The position numbers were made by a program, and so were the translations under genes. From Corallococcus silvisoli (GTDB lineage Bacteria; Myxococcota; Myxococcia; Myxococcales; Myxococcaceae), in assembly GCF_009909145.1 (NCBI RefSeq), contig NZ_JAAAPJ010000007.1, positions 186,001 through 250,000 on the forward strand: a stretch of DNA of 64,000 nucleotides, given 5' to 3'. Positions within the stretch are counted from its first letter, which is position 1. Each line of letters starts with the position of its first letter. Shown piece after piece: positions 18,900-28,100 of the stretch. Below the pieces are notes generated by a model. It searched no databases. It was not told the origin of the DNA and worked only from the letters and a program-made list of their open reading frames with translations.

Positions 18900-20726
18900 A
18901 TGCAAGAACCTGTCATCGGCATCGACCTGGGCACCACCAATAGCGTCGTGGCGACCGTGGAAGACGGACGTCCGCGGCTCATCCCCTCGCGCGCGGGTGG
19001 GCGCCTCACGCCCTCGGTGGTGGGCCTCACCCGGGCGGGGGACCGCCTGGTGGGGCAGCCGGCCCAGGTCCTGGCGGAGCAGCACCCGGACGCGGTGGTG
19101 TGGGCCACCAAGCGCTTCCTGGGGCGTCGCTACACGCCGGAACTGGTGCAGCAGGCGAAGGCGGTGGTGCCGTACCCGCTGGTGGCCGGCCCCACGGGGG
19201 ACGTGCGCGTGAAGCTGTCCGGGCGGGTGCTGCCCACCACGCAGGTGTCCGCCTTCATCCTGGGTGAACTGCGCCTGGACGCGCAGGCGCACTTCGGGCG
19301 CGACGTGCGCAAGTGCGTCATCACCGTCCCGGCGAACTTCGACGACAACCAGCGCCAGGCCACGCGCGAGGCGGCGGCCATCGCGGGGCTGGAGGTGGTG
19401 CGGCTGGTCAACGAGCCCACCGCGGCGGCGCTGGCGTACGGCCTGTCCCGGGGCTTCGAGGGCAGCGCGCTGGTGTTCGACCTGGGCGGCGGCACCTTCG
19501 ACGTGTCCATCCTGGACGTGAAGGCGGGCGTCTTCGAGGTGAAGGCCACGGGCGGCGACCACGCGCTGGGGGGCGAGGACTTCGACCAGCGCATCGTGCA
19601 GTGGCTGCTGGCGCAGGTGGAGGACTCCTTCCAGGACGCGGTCTCCAAGGACGCGCAGTCGCTGCGGCGGCTGAAGGTCGCGGCGGAGGCGGCCAAGCGC
19701 GAGCTCACCGAGGCGGAGGAGGCCACCATCTCCGTCGCCGGCCTGGGCGACCACTCGGCGGGCGGCAAGCGCTTCACCGAAATCAACACCGCCCTCACGC
19801 GCAGCTTCTTCGAGACGCTGTCGGAGCCGCTGTCGCGGCGCTGCCTGGACGTCTGCAAGAACGTGATGGCCGAGGCGCGGATGGATCCGCGCTCCGTGGA
19901 CGTGGTGCTGCTGGTGGGCGGGATGACCCGCGTCCCCATGGTGCGCCGGCTGGTGGCGGACTTCTTCGGCCGCGCGCCCTCCACGGACGTGCACCCGGAC
20001 GAGGCGGTGGCGCTGGGCGCCGCGGTGCAGGCGGACGAGCTCATCCGGCAGGCGGGGCAGGCGCTGCTCCTGGACGTGGCCAGCCAGAGCCTGGGCGTGG
20101 GCGTGATGGGGGGCCGGGTGAAGCGGCTCATCGCCAAGAACACGGGCGTGCCGGTGGTGGCGCGCGACATCTTCTTCCCGGGCACCTCCGGCCAGTCCGA
20201 GGCGCGCATCCCCGTGTACCAGGGGGAGAGCGAGTTCCAGGACGAGAACCACAAGCTGGGCGAGGTGGTCCTCAAGAACCTGCACGTCGCCGCGCGCGGG
20301 GAGACGCCCCTGGAGGTCGTCTTCGAGCTGTCCGGCGAAGGCACCCTCTCCGTGAAGGCCACCGACCTGACCTCCGGCAACATGGAGCTGGTGCGCCTGG
20401 AGGCCCGCGCCACCCTCCCGCAGGGCGAGGCGGAGAAGCTGGGCCAGGAGCAATCCCACTACGCCCAGGCCCAGGGCGTGGTGGACGCGCGCAAGGCGGA
20501 GGAGACCTTCCGCAAGCTCCTGGTGCGCGGAGAGAAGCTCGCCCGCCTGCTCCAGAAGAGCGCGAAGGAGAACCCCAGCCCGGAGACCGAGTCGGCCGTG
20601 GGCACCGTGCAGCAGCTGCTGGTGGGAGGCAAGGACGCGCTCGCGGCGGGAGACGCCGCCCAGTGCGCCCTCATTGCCCGCCAGCTCACGAAACTGCTGT
20701 CCGGACGCGCCGAACCGCGCGGCTGA
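18900..20726 (+). CDS. Hsp70/DnaK-family chaperone
   Basis: 608 residues from ATG 18900. The N-terminal ATPase domain has phosphate-1 motif [11 protein letters not shown] (6-16), [31 protein letters not shown], and phosphate-2 [29 protein letters not shown] is the adenosine motif. The substrate-binding region begins near [14 protein letters not shown] and is followed by a short helical lid. It is about 30 residues shorter than DnaK, lacks an acidic EEVD-like tail, and has divergent substrate-binding sequence. No dnaJ or grpE adjoins, so it is probably a specialised extra Hsp70, of which myxobacteria have many, rather than the housekeeping dnaK. The next gene begins 92 bases later on the same strand. 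Confidence 0.9.
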   Translation: MQEPVIGIDLGTTNSVVATVEDGRPRLIPSRAGGRLTPSVVGLTRAGDRLVGQPAQVLAEQHPDAVVWATKRFLGRRYTPELVQQAKAVVPYPLVAGPTGDVRVKLSGRVLPTTQVSAFILGELRLDAQAHFGRDVRKCVITVPANFDDNQRQATREAAAIAGLEVVRLVNEPTAAALAYGLSRGFEGSALVFDLGGGTFDVSILDVKAGVFEVKATGGDHALGGEDFDQRIVQWLLAQVEDSFQDAVSKDAQSLRRLKVAAEAAKRELTEAEEATISVAGLGDHSAGGKRFTEINTALTRSFFETLSEPLSRRCLDVCKNVMAEARMDPRSVDVVLLVGGMTRVPMVRRLVADFFGRAPSTDVHPDEAVALGAAVQADELIRQAGQALLLDVASQSLGVGVMGGRVKRLIAKNTGVPVVARDIFFPGTSGQSEARIPVYQGESEFQDENHKLGEVVLKNLHVAARGETPLEVVFELSGEGTLSVKATDLTSGNMELVRLEARATLPQGEAEKLGQEQSHYAQAQGVVDARKAEETFRKLLVRGEKLARLLQKSAKENPSPETESAVGTVQQLLVGGKDALAAGDAAQCALIARQLTKLLSGRAEPRG

Positions 20727-20818
20727 CCTCCCATGCCACCACGAGAGCCGTCCACCAGAGCACGTTGTCTCTCCGGGTCCGTGGTGCCTTTCCCGGAGTC
20801 CGCTTATCTCCGGGAGTC

Positions 20819-21991
20819 ATGACGAACCCCGGTAATTCTCTCCGCCCGAGAGATCTGGTCTTCGTGGTGGACGACTCGCGGACGGCGCGGGACGTGATGC
20901 GGCTGCACCTGTCGCGCATGGGCTGCGACGTCGTGGGGTTGGAGGGGGCGGATGCGTGCCTGGGGGAGCTGGGGAAGCGGGTGCCCGCGCTCATCCTGAT
21001 GGACCTGCACCTGGAGAAGCTCCAGGGGGACGAGGCGTGCCGGGCGGTGAAGGCGCACGCGGCCGGGCGCAACGTGCCGGTGGTGATGTTCACCGCGGCG
21101 GACGAACCGCATGAGGTGATGCACTGTGGCCGTGCGGGCGCGGACGACTTCCTGCCCAAGCCGGTGAGCCAGGACGCGCTGGCGGCGAAGGTGGCGGCGG
21201 TGCGGCTGTCGCGCGAGCGCGCCTGGACGGGCCCGCCGCGGGGCAAGGGCGTGCTGCTGGTGGAGGGCGGCCGGTTCTTGCACACCTTCCTGGGCGGCGC
21301 GTTGGAGCACGAGGGGCTGCACGTGCTCTACGCCAAGGACCTGGACGACGCGGGCGCGCAGGCGGTGGCCCACGGCGACAAGCTGGATGGCTTCGTGGTG
21401 GACGTGTCGCGGCTGCCGCGCGAGGCCCTGTCCCTGGCCGAGCGCCTGCGGGAGCAGTTCCCGCGCAAGCCGCTGGTCCTGATGTCGCGGGTGGAGGAGG
21501 CGCCGGACGTGCTGGCGCGGGCGCGGGAGCTGAGCGGCGCGCCGCTCCTCCAGAAGCGGCAGCTGGGCGCGGACGAGCTGCTGGGGCAGGTGATGGCGCG
21601 CCTGTCGCCGGGCACCGTGCCCCTGCGGGCCGCGGAGCGGGTGCCCTTCTTCACCGTGGTGGAGTTCTCCGCGCAGGGCGGGCCCGCGCTCAGCGGCTTC
21701 AGCCATGACGCCAGCCCCCAGGGCCTCTTCGTGCGCACGTTGACGCCCGCGCGCGAGGGTTCGCGGCTGTCGCTGCGGCTGGTGATGGCCGGCCATCGCA
21801 CGCCCTGCGAGGCGCAGGCGGTGGTGGCGTGGTGCAACCCGCCCGGGCTGGGCAGCGCCTTCCGCTCGCAGACGGGCATGGGCCTCCGGCTGGAGGGCAT
21901 GGACGCACAGCTTCAGCAGCGCTTCGTGCGCTTCGTGCCGCAGACCCTCGGTTTTCCCGCCGCGGGCCCGGCGCGCGCCTCAGGTTTCTGA
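20819..21991 (+). CDS. Double-receiver regulator with C-terminal PilZ-like domain
   Basis: 390 residues from ATG 20819. Residues 12-130 are a receiver with VVDDS and phosphorylation site D62 (LILMDLHL). Residues about 143-255 are a second receiver-like fold whose acidic pair is reduced to one Glu (LLVEGGRF), keeping an Asp at FVVDVSRL, so it is probably not phosphorylated. Residues about 275-380 resemble PilZ domains (FFTVVEFS, then HDASPQGLFVRT, then GMGLRLEGM), which bind cyclic di-GMP. A receiver plus PilZ suggests coupling of a kinase signal to c-di-GMP output, as for motility regulators in myxobacteria. The arginine-rich RxxxR motif of PilZ is not obvious, so ligand binding is unsure. 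Confidence 0.75.
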   Translation: MTNPGNSLRPRDLVFVVDDSRTARDVMRLHLSRMGCDVVGLEGADACLGELGKRVPALILMDLHLEKLQGDEACRAVKAHAAGRNVPVVMFTAADEPHEVMHCGRAGADDFLPKPVSQDALAAKVAAVRLSRERAWTGPPRGKGVLLVEGGRFLHTFLGGALEHEGLHVLYAKDLDDAGAQAVAHGDKLDGFVVDVSRLPREALSLAERLREQFPRKPLVLMSRVEEAPDVLARARELSGAPLLQKRQLGADELLGQVMARLSPGTVPLRAAERVPFFTVVEFSAQGGPALSGFSHDASPQGLFVRTLTPAREGSRLSLRLVMAGHRTPCEAQAVVAWCNPPGLGSAFRSQTGMGLRLEGMDAQLQQRFVRFVPQTLGFPAAGPARASGF

Positions 21992-22117
21992 GAGCATCCC
22001 GGGCCTGGGCGCGCGCCCCAAACCCCCGCAATCCCAGGCGGCCCCTGGGGGATTCCCTGCTGGCATGCGTGTCGCAAAGCGCTGCGCTCCGCAAAGCTTG
22101 AGAGGGAGGAATCGCGC

Positions 22118-24250
22118 ATGCGCTGGAGTCATTTCGGAAGCGTGGGGCTCACGCTCCTGGCGGTGGGATGCAGTGGCGGGGACGGCACCCCGGACGGGCT
22201 GGGCAACGAGCCCGTGCAGCAATCGCTGAAGCTGGAGAGCTTCAACGACTGCGCGAAGCTGGAGCAGTACATCGAGGACACCGCGTCCAAGCAGATGCGC
22301 GCGAGCCTGGAGCAGCAGAAGCCTGGCTATTGGGAGCGCTTCGGCCGCAACCGGGGCGTGGACTTCGGCGGCCCGCCGCCCATGTCGGCGGACGGCCCCG
22401 AGACGGCGGGCGGCTCCACGACCAACTCGGGCCCGAAGGACTCCACCGGCACCAACAACCAGGTGGAGGGCGTGCACGAGTCGGACTTCGTGCAGAACGA
22501 CGGCACGCGCATCTTCGTGCTGTCGGGCAACCGGCTGTACGCGCACCGCTCATGGCCCGCGGAGCAGCTGACGCTGGCGGCGTCGCTGGAGATTGAAGGC
22601 TGGCCCCGGGAGATGCTGCTGGACGAGCACGACCGGCTGGTCATCGTCTCGCAGGTGGCCCTGGGACTGCCGGGCATCCCGGCCAAGGGCTCCGCTGGCG
22701 GGACCATGGTGCCAATGCCAGACATCGCCTGCACCGCCTTCGGCTGTGGCTTCTACAACGCCGACAGCACCAAGGTGACGACGGTGGACGTGTCGGACGT
22801 GGCCCACCCCACGGTGGTGGATCAGCTCTACATGCCCGGCGTCTTCACGCAGGCGCGCCGCGTGGACAGCTCCGTGCGGCTGGTGCTGTCGGATGCGTTC
22901 CGCTGGCCGGAGGGCGTGAAGTTCTGGGTGGACTATTCGGAGGACCTCTACAAGGACACGAAGAAGCTGGAGAAGGCCATCGACGCCCTCATCGCCAGCA
23001 ACGAGCAGCGGATCCGCGCGAGCACGCTGGCGCAGTGGCTGCCCGAGGGCAAGCACGTGGACGCGGCGGGCGTGACGACGGCGGTGCCGGTGTCCTGCGG
23101 TGACTTCTACCGGAGCAACGCCCCGTCCGCGCTGGGCTTCGTGACGGTGGCGTCCCTGGACCTGGATGCCCGGGCGGCGGCGCCGGGGCGCACCAGCCTG
23201 GTGGCGGAGCCGGGCACGGTGTACGCGTCGAAGGACTCGCTCTACCTGGCGCACTCGCATTACTGGTGGTGGCCGGTGCCGGGGCAGAAGGACTTCACCT
23301 ACCTGCACAAGTTCGACATCCGCCAGCCGGGCCGCGCGGTGTACGTGGGCTCCGGTACGGTGGAGGGCACCCCCGTCAACCAGTTCGCCCTGGACGAGTA
23401 CGAGGGCGTGCTGCGCCTGGCCACCACGGTGACCACCCGCGTGCCGGAGCCGGAGCACGAGGACTGGTGGTGGGGCCGCACCACCACGACCAGCCGCGTG
23501 ACGACGCTGGGCGTGCGGAACGGGCACCTGGCGGAGCTGGGCCGCAGTGAGAACTTGGCCGACGGCGAGCGCATCTTCAGCGCGCGCTTCGTGGGCCCGC
23601 GTGGCTACGTGGTCACGTTCCTCCAGATTGATCCGCTCTTCACCTTCGACCTGAGCGACCCGGCGCACCCGCGCAAGGTGGGCGAACTGAAGGTGCCCGG
23701 CTTCTCCACGTACATGCACCCGGTGGGCGACCACCACCTGCTGACCATGGGCGTCCACCGGGACGCGGATGGCGGCTGCTGCGGGACGAGCGCGCTGAAG
23801 CTGTCGCTCTTCGACGTCAGCGACCTGGCGAACCCGAAGGAGACCGCCACGCAGCTGGTGGGCACCGCCTACGGCTGGAGCGAGGCCGTCTACGAGCACA
23901 AGGCCTTCAACTACTTCGCGGCCAAGGGGCTGGTGGCCATCCCCTTCACGGACTACACGCCGTATTACGGCTCCTATGAGGACTACTGGAGGAACTTCCG
24001 CACGGAGCTGCGCGTGTTCCGCGTGGACCTGGAGGCGGGCATCTCCCCGGTGGGCGCGGTGTCCATGGCGGACATGTACAAGCGTTCGGGGATGCCGACG
24101 TGGAGCTGGTACTACGCGCCGGACGTGCGCCGCAGCGTGATGGCGGATGATTACGTCTACGCCATCAGCGACTCGGGCGTGCGCGTGGCCAAGGTGGACA
24201 GCCTCCAGACGCCGCTGGTCACCGTGCCGTTCCTCCCCGCCACCCCCTGA
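22118..24250 (+). CDS. Beta-propeller domain lipoprotein
   Basis: 710 residues from ATG 22118, with GAGAGGGAGG upstream. The lipobox is LAVGC with C18. Residues about 70-700 match the secreted beta-propeller family sometimes seen with copper-amine-oxidase-like names (Beta_propel). The marker GTNNQVEGVHESDFVQNDG comes early, followed by repeated blade-like strands such as LYLAHSHYWWW, RIFSARFVGPRGYVVTF and YVYAISDSGVRV. Acidic and aromatic residues are frequent, as in surface-exposed propellers. The family's role is unclear; calcium or carbohydrate binding is often supposed. It stands between the receiver/PilZ gene and the MATE gene on the same strand, but neither appears functionally linked. 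Confidence 0.85.
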   Translation: MRWSHFGSVGLTLLAVGCSGGDGTPDGLGNEPVQQSLKLESFNDCAKLEQYIEDTASKQMRASLEQQKPGYWERFGRNRGVDFGGPPPMSADGPETAGGSTTNSGPKDSTGTNNQVEGVHESDFVQNDGTRIFVLSGNRLYAHRSWPAEQLTLAASLEIEGWPREMLLDEHDRLVIVSQVALGLPGIPAKGSAGGTMVPMPDIACTAFGCGFYNADSTKVTTVDVSDVAHPTVVDQLYMPGVFTQARRVDSSVRLVLSDAFRWPEGVKFWVDYSEDLYKDTKKLEKAIDALIASNEQRIRASTLAQWLPEGKHVDAAGVTTAVPVSCGDFYRSNAPSALGFVTVASLDLDARAAAPGRTSLVAEPGTVYASKDSLYLAHSHYWWWPVPGQKDFTYLHKFDIRQPGRAVYVGSGTVEGTPVNQFALDEYEGVLRLATTVTTRVPEPEHEDWWWGRTTTTSRVTTLGVRNGHLAELGRSENLADGERIFSARFVGPRGYVVTFLQIDPLFTFDLSDPAHPRKVGELKVPGFSTYMHPVGDHHLLTMGVHRDADGGCCGTSALKLSLFDVSDLANPKETATQLVGTAYGWSEAVYEHKAFNYFAAKGLVAIPFTDYTPYYGSYEDYWRNFRTELRVFRVDLEAGISPVGAVSMADMYKRSGMPTWSWYYAPDVRRSVMADDYVYAISDSGVRVAKVDSLQTPLVTVPFLPATP

Positions 24251-24336
24251 CGCAAAGGGCAGGCGGTCAGGCAGGGAGGGGAGGCGCGTCGCTTGCGGCA
24301 GCGCATTCCCCTCCCGAAGAGGCTATAGGCCCCGCC

Positions 24337-25740
24337 ATGCCGCCCGAAGCCGCCGAGCCTTCCCTGTCGTCCCCCCCGTCCGGTGGCAAGCGGGGGGAGC
24401 TCCGCGCCCTGCTCGCGCTGGCGGTGCCCCTGTGCATCGCGCAGGCGGGCCAGTCGCTGATGAGCGTGACGGACACCTTCATCGTCGGACGGGCCGGCAC
24501 GTCGGCCCTGGCGGCGGTGGGCCTCAGCCACGCCCTGTTCTTCGCCGTCAGCAGCTTCGGCATGGGGCTGATGATGGGCGTGGATCCGCTGGTGTCCCAG
24601 GCCATTGGCGCGGGCAGTCCGCGCCGCGCGCGCGACGTGCTCTGGCAGGGGGTGTGGCTGTCCGCGCTGGTGGGAGTGGTGCTGTGGGCGGTGCTCATCA
24701 CGGTGCCTTCGGGCCTGCCGTGGGTGGGCGTGGCGGAGGAGCAGATCGTCCAGGTGCGCGCCTTCCTGCACTTCCGGGCGCCCAGCCTGCCGCTGATGCT
24801 CATCTTCCTCACGGCGCGCGCGTACCTCCAGGCCATCGGGATGCCCCGGCCGCTGGTGGTGTCCGCGGCGCTGGCCAACGTGGTCAACGTGATGCTGGTG
24901 CCGCTGTTCGTCTTCGGCGGCGCGTCCCTGCCGGAGTGGGCGGGGCCGCTCACGCGCGTGCCGGCGATGGGCGCGGCGGGCGCGGCGCTGTCCACGCTGT
25001 TGTGTACGGCGCTGGAGGTGCTCATCGTGGCGCTGGCGGTGCGAGGGATTCCCGTCCCCGGCACGTCGTCGCTCAAGCCGGTGCTGGCGGATCAGCTGCG
25101 GGCGTTCCGGGTGGGGCTGCCCATTGGCCTGCACATCGGGGCGGAGGTGGGCGTCTTCGCGCTCGCGGGCGTGCTGGCCGCGCGGCTGGGGCCGGTGAGC
25201 GTGAGCGCGCATCAAATCGCCCTCTCCTTCGCCAGCCTCACGTTCACGATGGCGCTGGGCATTGGCAACGCGGGCAGCGTGCGGGTGGGCTGGGCGGTGG
25301 GCGCGCACGACACGCCGCAGGCCCGCCGCAGCGGGCTGATGGCCTTCGCCACCGGCGCGGTGGTCATGTCGATGGGGGGGCTGGTGTTCGCGCTCTTCCC
25401 CCACGGCCTGGCGAAGCTGGCGGGCGCGCCGCCGGAGGTGCTGCCCCTGCTGCTGCCGCTCTTGATGGTCAGCGCCATCTTCCAGGTGTTCGACGGCGTG
25501 CAGGGCGTGGGCGCGGGCGTGCTGCGCGGCGCCGGGCAGACGCGCTTCACCTTCGTGGCCAACATCGTGGGCCACTACGCCGTGGGCCTGCCCCTGACCC
25601 TGCTCCTGGGCTTCCACCTGGGCATGGGCGTGCTGGGCATCTGGTGGGGCCTGTGCGCGGGCCTCATCACCGTGGCCGGGGCCGTGCTGTGGCGCTTCCT
25701 GCGCGTCAGCGCGGGCACCCTGCGGCCCCTGGAGGGCTGA
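24337..25740 (+). CDS. MATE-family multidrug/toxin exporter
   Basis: 467 residues from ATG 24337, the usual length. About twelve hydrophobic segments are visible in two related halves. The first half has the MATE pattern LAVPLCIAQAGQSLMSVTDT and FGMGLMMGVDPLVSQAIGAG. The second half has LPIGLHIGAEVGVFALAGV and MALGIGNAGSVRVGWAVGAH. MATE proteins export cationic or aromatic compounds using a Na+ or H+ gradient. The substrate cannot be told. The N-terminal 20 residues (Pro/Ser-rich) precede the first helix. It could be for self-protection against secondary metabolites, but no biosynthetic genes lie near. Confidence 0.92.
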   Translation: MPPEAAEPSLSSPPSGGKRGELRALLALAVPLCIAQAGQSLMSVTDTFIVGRAGTSALAAVGLSHALFFAVSSFGMGLMMGVDPLVSQAIGAGSPRRARDVLWQGVWLSALVGVVLWAVLITVPSGLPWVGVAEEQIVQVRAFLHFRAPSLPLMLIFLTARAYLQAIGMPRPLVVSAALANVVNVMLVPLFVFGGASLPEWAGPLTRVPAMGAAGAALSTLLCTALEVLIVALAVRGIPVPGTSSLKPVLADQLRAFRVGLPIGLHIGAEVGVFALAGVLAARLGPVSVSAHQIALSFASLTFTMALGIGNAGSVRVGWAVGAHDTPQARRSGLMAFATGAVVMSMGGLVFALFPHGLAKLAGAPPEVLPLLLPLLMVSAIFQVFDGVQGVGAGVLRGAGQTRFTFVANIVGHYAVGLPLTLLLGFHLGMGVLGIWWGLCAGLITVAGAVLWRFLRVSAGTLRPLEG

Positions 25741-25787
25741 GTTCGGACGGGCTGGCTGGAAGGTTACAGTTGCGTAAAAAACTCTAG

Positions 25788-25817
25788 GAATCTGGGAATC
25801 TCTCGCAACCTGAATCT
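25788..25817 (+). promoter_or_regulatory. Three GAATCT repeats upstream of the LysM gene
   Basis: GAATCT occurs at 25788-25793, 25796-25801 and 25812-25817, that is at offsets 0, 8 and 24, in an unusually AT-rich 70-base leader. The third copy ends 31 bases before the LysM start. This may be a binding array for a regulator or part of the promoter. No clean -35/-10 or sigma-54 match was found. Confidence 0.4.
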
Positions 25818-25848
25818 GGATGCTCCGAGAATTGGCGCAGGAGCCCAC

Positions 25849-26514
25849 ATGTCCAACTACCGCATCCGCCCTGGCGACACCCTTTCTGCCCTTGCCCAGC
25901 GTTTCGGCACCAGCGTCTCCAAGCTGGCGCGCGACAACAACATCGCCAACCCGAACCTCATCTACTCGGGCCGCACGCTGCGCATCGGCCACTCCGGTCG
26001 TGACAGCTTCGATGCGGGTGGGGGGCGTCAGGGGCTGCGCGGCGGCGGGCACTCGGGCGGCGGGCGCTCGGGGGGCGTGGGCGGCGGCGCGGACGTGGGC
26101 GGCCCGACGGGCGCTGGCCCCAGCAACGCGTCCGCGGCGATGCGCCGGCTGGCGCAGGCGGGCCGCGCGGCGGCGATGGGCATGGGCGGCTACAACAGCC
26201 AGGGCCTGTGCGCCACGGGCGTGAGCCGGGCCCTCCGCAACGCCCTGGGCATCAGCGTGTCGGGCAACGGCAACCAGATCGACAACAACCTGCCGCGCGA
26301 CAAGTTCAAGCAGGTCAACATGTCCCTGGAAGAGGCGCTGAAGATTCCGGGCCTCGTCCTCACGTGGGAGCGGACCTCGTCGGCCGCGGGCAGCATCTAC
26401 GGCCACACGGCCATCACCACCGGCGACGGCCACTCGTCCGCGAGCGACTTCATCGAGCGCAACACGACGAACAACGGCCGCACGGGCTTCAAGGTCTTCA
26501 TGCCCACGGTGTAG
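25849..26514 (+). CDS. LysM-domain protein with Gly-rich linker and hydrolase-like C-terminus
   Basis: 221 residues from ATG 25849. Residues 3-48 are a LysM motif (YRIRPGDTLSALAQRFG, then NPNLIYSGRTLRIG), which binds peptidoglycan or chitin. Residues 50-85 are almost all Gly, Ser, Arg. The C-terminal 120 residues contain a Cys early (NSQGLCATGVSRALRNALG) and a His later (SIYGHTAITTGDGHS), as in Cys/His amidase or CHAP/NlpC-like folds; I give this with low certainty. There is no signal peptide, although LysM substrates are extracytoplasmic, so export by a special route or release by lysis is possible. The protein shares its LysM start with the gene at 39064-39762. Confidence 0.8.
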   Translation: MSNYRIRPGDTLSALAQRFGTSVSKLARDNNIANPNLIYSGRTLRIGHSGRDSFDAGGGRQGLRGGGHSGGGRSGGVGGGADVGGPTGAGPSNASAAMRRLAQAGRAAAMGMGGYNSQGLCATGVSRALRNALGISVSGNGNQIDNNLPRDKFKQVNMSLEEALKIPGLVLTWERTSSAAGSIYGHTAITTGDGHSSASDFIERNTTNNGRTGFKVFMPTV

Positions 26515-26541
26515 CTCCCGCCTCGGGCGGTGAAGCCGCTG

Positions 26542-26570
26542 ACGCCCCCGGGGTCCTTGACCGGGGGCGT
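26542..26570. terminator. Hairpin between convergent genes
   Basis: ACGCCCCCGG (26542-26551) pairs perfectly with CCGGGGGCGT (26561-26570) around a 9-base loop. It sits between the LysM gene stop and the esterase stop. There is no T-run on the plus side, so it is a likely bidirectional but imperfect terminator. Confidence 0.55.
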
Positions 26571-26592
26571 TGTCATGTCCGGAGTCCGGGGG

Positions 26593-27306
26593 TCAGGCCG
26601 GCAGGTACTGGCGGATCATCTGCCGCCACACGGGCCAGTCGTGGGTGCCGCCGTGCCAGATGGACAGGTCGTTGCGGATGTCCTTCTGCCAGAGCACCTT
26701 GGAGAGGTTCTCGTTGGAGGGGCGGCAGAAGTCGTGCTCGCCCACGGCCAGGGTCATCTCCACGCGGCGCAGGGCGCCCAGGCGCGCGGGTTCGTGGAGG
26801 CCGGGCAGCCACTGCGGCGCGGTGTGGAAGTACACCTGTTCGTCGTGGTGGCCGTCGAGGAAGTCGTCCGTCTCGAACTTGCCGCCCAGGGAGATGAGGC
26901 GCTGGAAGACTTCCGGGTGGCGCAGGCCCACGTTGTACGTGTGGAAGCCGCCCAGGCTGCACCCGGCGAGCGTGAGCCGCCCGCCGCTGGCGCGGCCTCG
27001 CACGAGCGGCACCACCTCTTGCACCACGTAGTCCTCCCACTGGGCATGGCGGGCCACGCGCACGGCCGGGGCGACGTCCTTGTTGTACCAGGACTCCTCG
27101 TCCACGGAGTCCACGCACACCACGACGTAGCGGCCCGCGGAGATGCCATCCGCGATGGCGCCAATGAGGCCGAAGTCCTCGGCCTGATAGAAGCGGCCCT
27201 TGCTGGTGGGCACCAGGATGACGGGCTCACCCGAGTGCCCGTACAGCAGCACTTCCATGTCCCGGCTCAGCCGCGGGCTGTGCCAGCGGTGGTATTCGCG
27301 GTTCAT
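26593..27306 (-). CDS. Putative esterase (esterase D/antigen-85-like alpha/beta hydrolase)
   Basis: 237 residues from ATG 27306, with AAGGTGG about 7 bases upstream; this site overlaps the alternative GTG at 27315 and so argues against it. The nucleophile motif is GCSLGG with S117. An acidic candidate is in VGEHDFCRPSN and a C-terminal His is in HGGTHDWPVW. The N-terminal VLLYGHSGEPVILVPTSKGRFYQ and the family pattern VVCVDSVDEESWYN are typical of the PF00756 esterase group of about 240 residues. No signal peptide, so cytoplasmic. The substrate is unknown. It is followed on the same strand by other unrelated genes. Confidence 0.85.
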   Translation of the reverse strand: MNREYHRWHSPRLSRDMEVLLYGHSGEPVILVPTSKGRFYQAEDFGLIGAIADGISAGRYVVVCVDSVDEESWYNKDVAPAVRVARHAQWEDYVVQEVVPLVRGRASGGRLTLAGCSLGGFHTYNVGLRHPEVFQRLISLGGKFETDDFLDGHHDEQVYFHTAPQWLPGLHEPARLGALRRVEMTLAVGEHDFCRPSNENLSKVLWQKDIRNDLSIWHGGTHDWPVWRQMIRQYLPA

Positions 27307-27369
27307 GGCCGCCACCTTAACCGGAGCGCCCGCGGCGCGAGCGCGGCCGGGCGCGGAGGCATGGCGCGC

Positions 27370-28080
27370 TCAGTCGGCAGTGAACACCTGACGGGGGTCC
27401 GCTCCACCCCGCCATGGGGTGAGGAAGGCATCCGCCTCCTGCGCGATGCGCTCCAGCGAGGCGGTCAGCTCATGGCCGTCGTCCACCTCCACCAGCCGCA
27501 CGTGGCGTTTGCCTTGGGCCCATTCGCGCGAGTAGCGCACGTCGCAGGTGTCGTCCTTGCGACCATGGACGATGAGGGTGGGCACGCGCACGTCGGGCCA
27601 GACGCCGCGCTTCGCGTCCATGGCCTGGGCCTCCTCCACGATGCCGTGGTGCACGCGCGCGCGGCGCTTCTCCGCGTGGTCGTCCGTCTCCAGGAAGCCC
27701 GTGCGCTTCCAGTCCGCCCAGGCGGTGGGGCCCATGCGGCGCTGGAGCTGCTCCACGAAGCGGAAGGCGGGGGCCAGCAGCACCAGCGCCCCCACGCGCG
27801 CGTCCTGCTCCGCGGTGCGCGCGGCGACGAGCCCGCCCAGGCTGGAGCCGATGAGCACGGCGCGGTCCTGGGGGCCGCCCAGCGCATCCCGCACGGTGTC
27901 CAGCATCGCGTGCAGGCCCAGGTGCTCCAGGGACGGCACTCGCAGGTTCAGCCGCTGGAGGGGGATGCCTTGCTTGGCCCAGTGCGCGTCCAGCCAGACG
28001 CCCTTGGCGGAGGCGGGGCCGGAGGCGAAGCCATGCAGGTACAGCCAGCGGGGAGCGGAGGTCGGGGGCGGCGCGTTCAT
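27370..28080 (-). CDS. Alpha/beta hydrolase (YqiA/YcfP-like)
   Basis: 236 residues from ATG 28080. YLHGFASGPASAKG near residue 14 is the HG oxyanion turn, LIGSSLGGLVAA carries nucleophile S80, DDTCDVRYS holds a candidate acid and DDGHEL the catalytic His. The short length, the AKGVWLD strand and the late catalytic Asp/His match the small-esterase group including YqiA. No signal peptide is present. It reads away from the beta-barrel gene upstream, and the next gene starts 63 bases beyond its stop on the same strand. The role is unknown. It may hydrolyse small carboxylesters. Confidence 0.82.
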   Translation of the reverse strand: MNAPPPTSAPRWLYLHGFASGPASAKGVWLDAHWAKQGIPLQRLNLRVPSLEHLGLHAMLDTVRDALGGPQDRAVLIGSSLGGLVAARTAEQDARVGALVLLAPAFRFVEQLQRRMGPTAWADWKRTGFLETDDHAEKRRARVHHGIVEEAQAMDAKRGVWPDVRVPTLIVHGRKDDTCDVRYSREWAQGKRHVRLVEVDDGHELTASLERIAQEADAFLTPWRGGADPRQVFTAD

Positions 28081-28100
28081 GGGCGCGCACTGTAGCCGCG

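Noticed and set aside
25741..25848. Sigma-54 promoter upstream of the LysM gene
   Set aside because: TGG and TGC elements exist, but the GG to GC spacing is 12 or 8 bases instead of 10.
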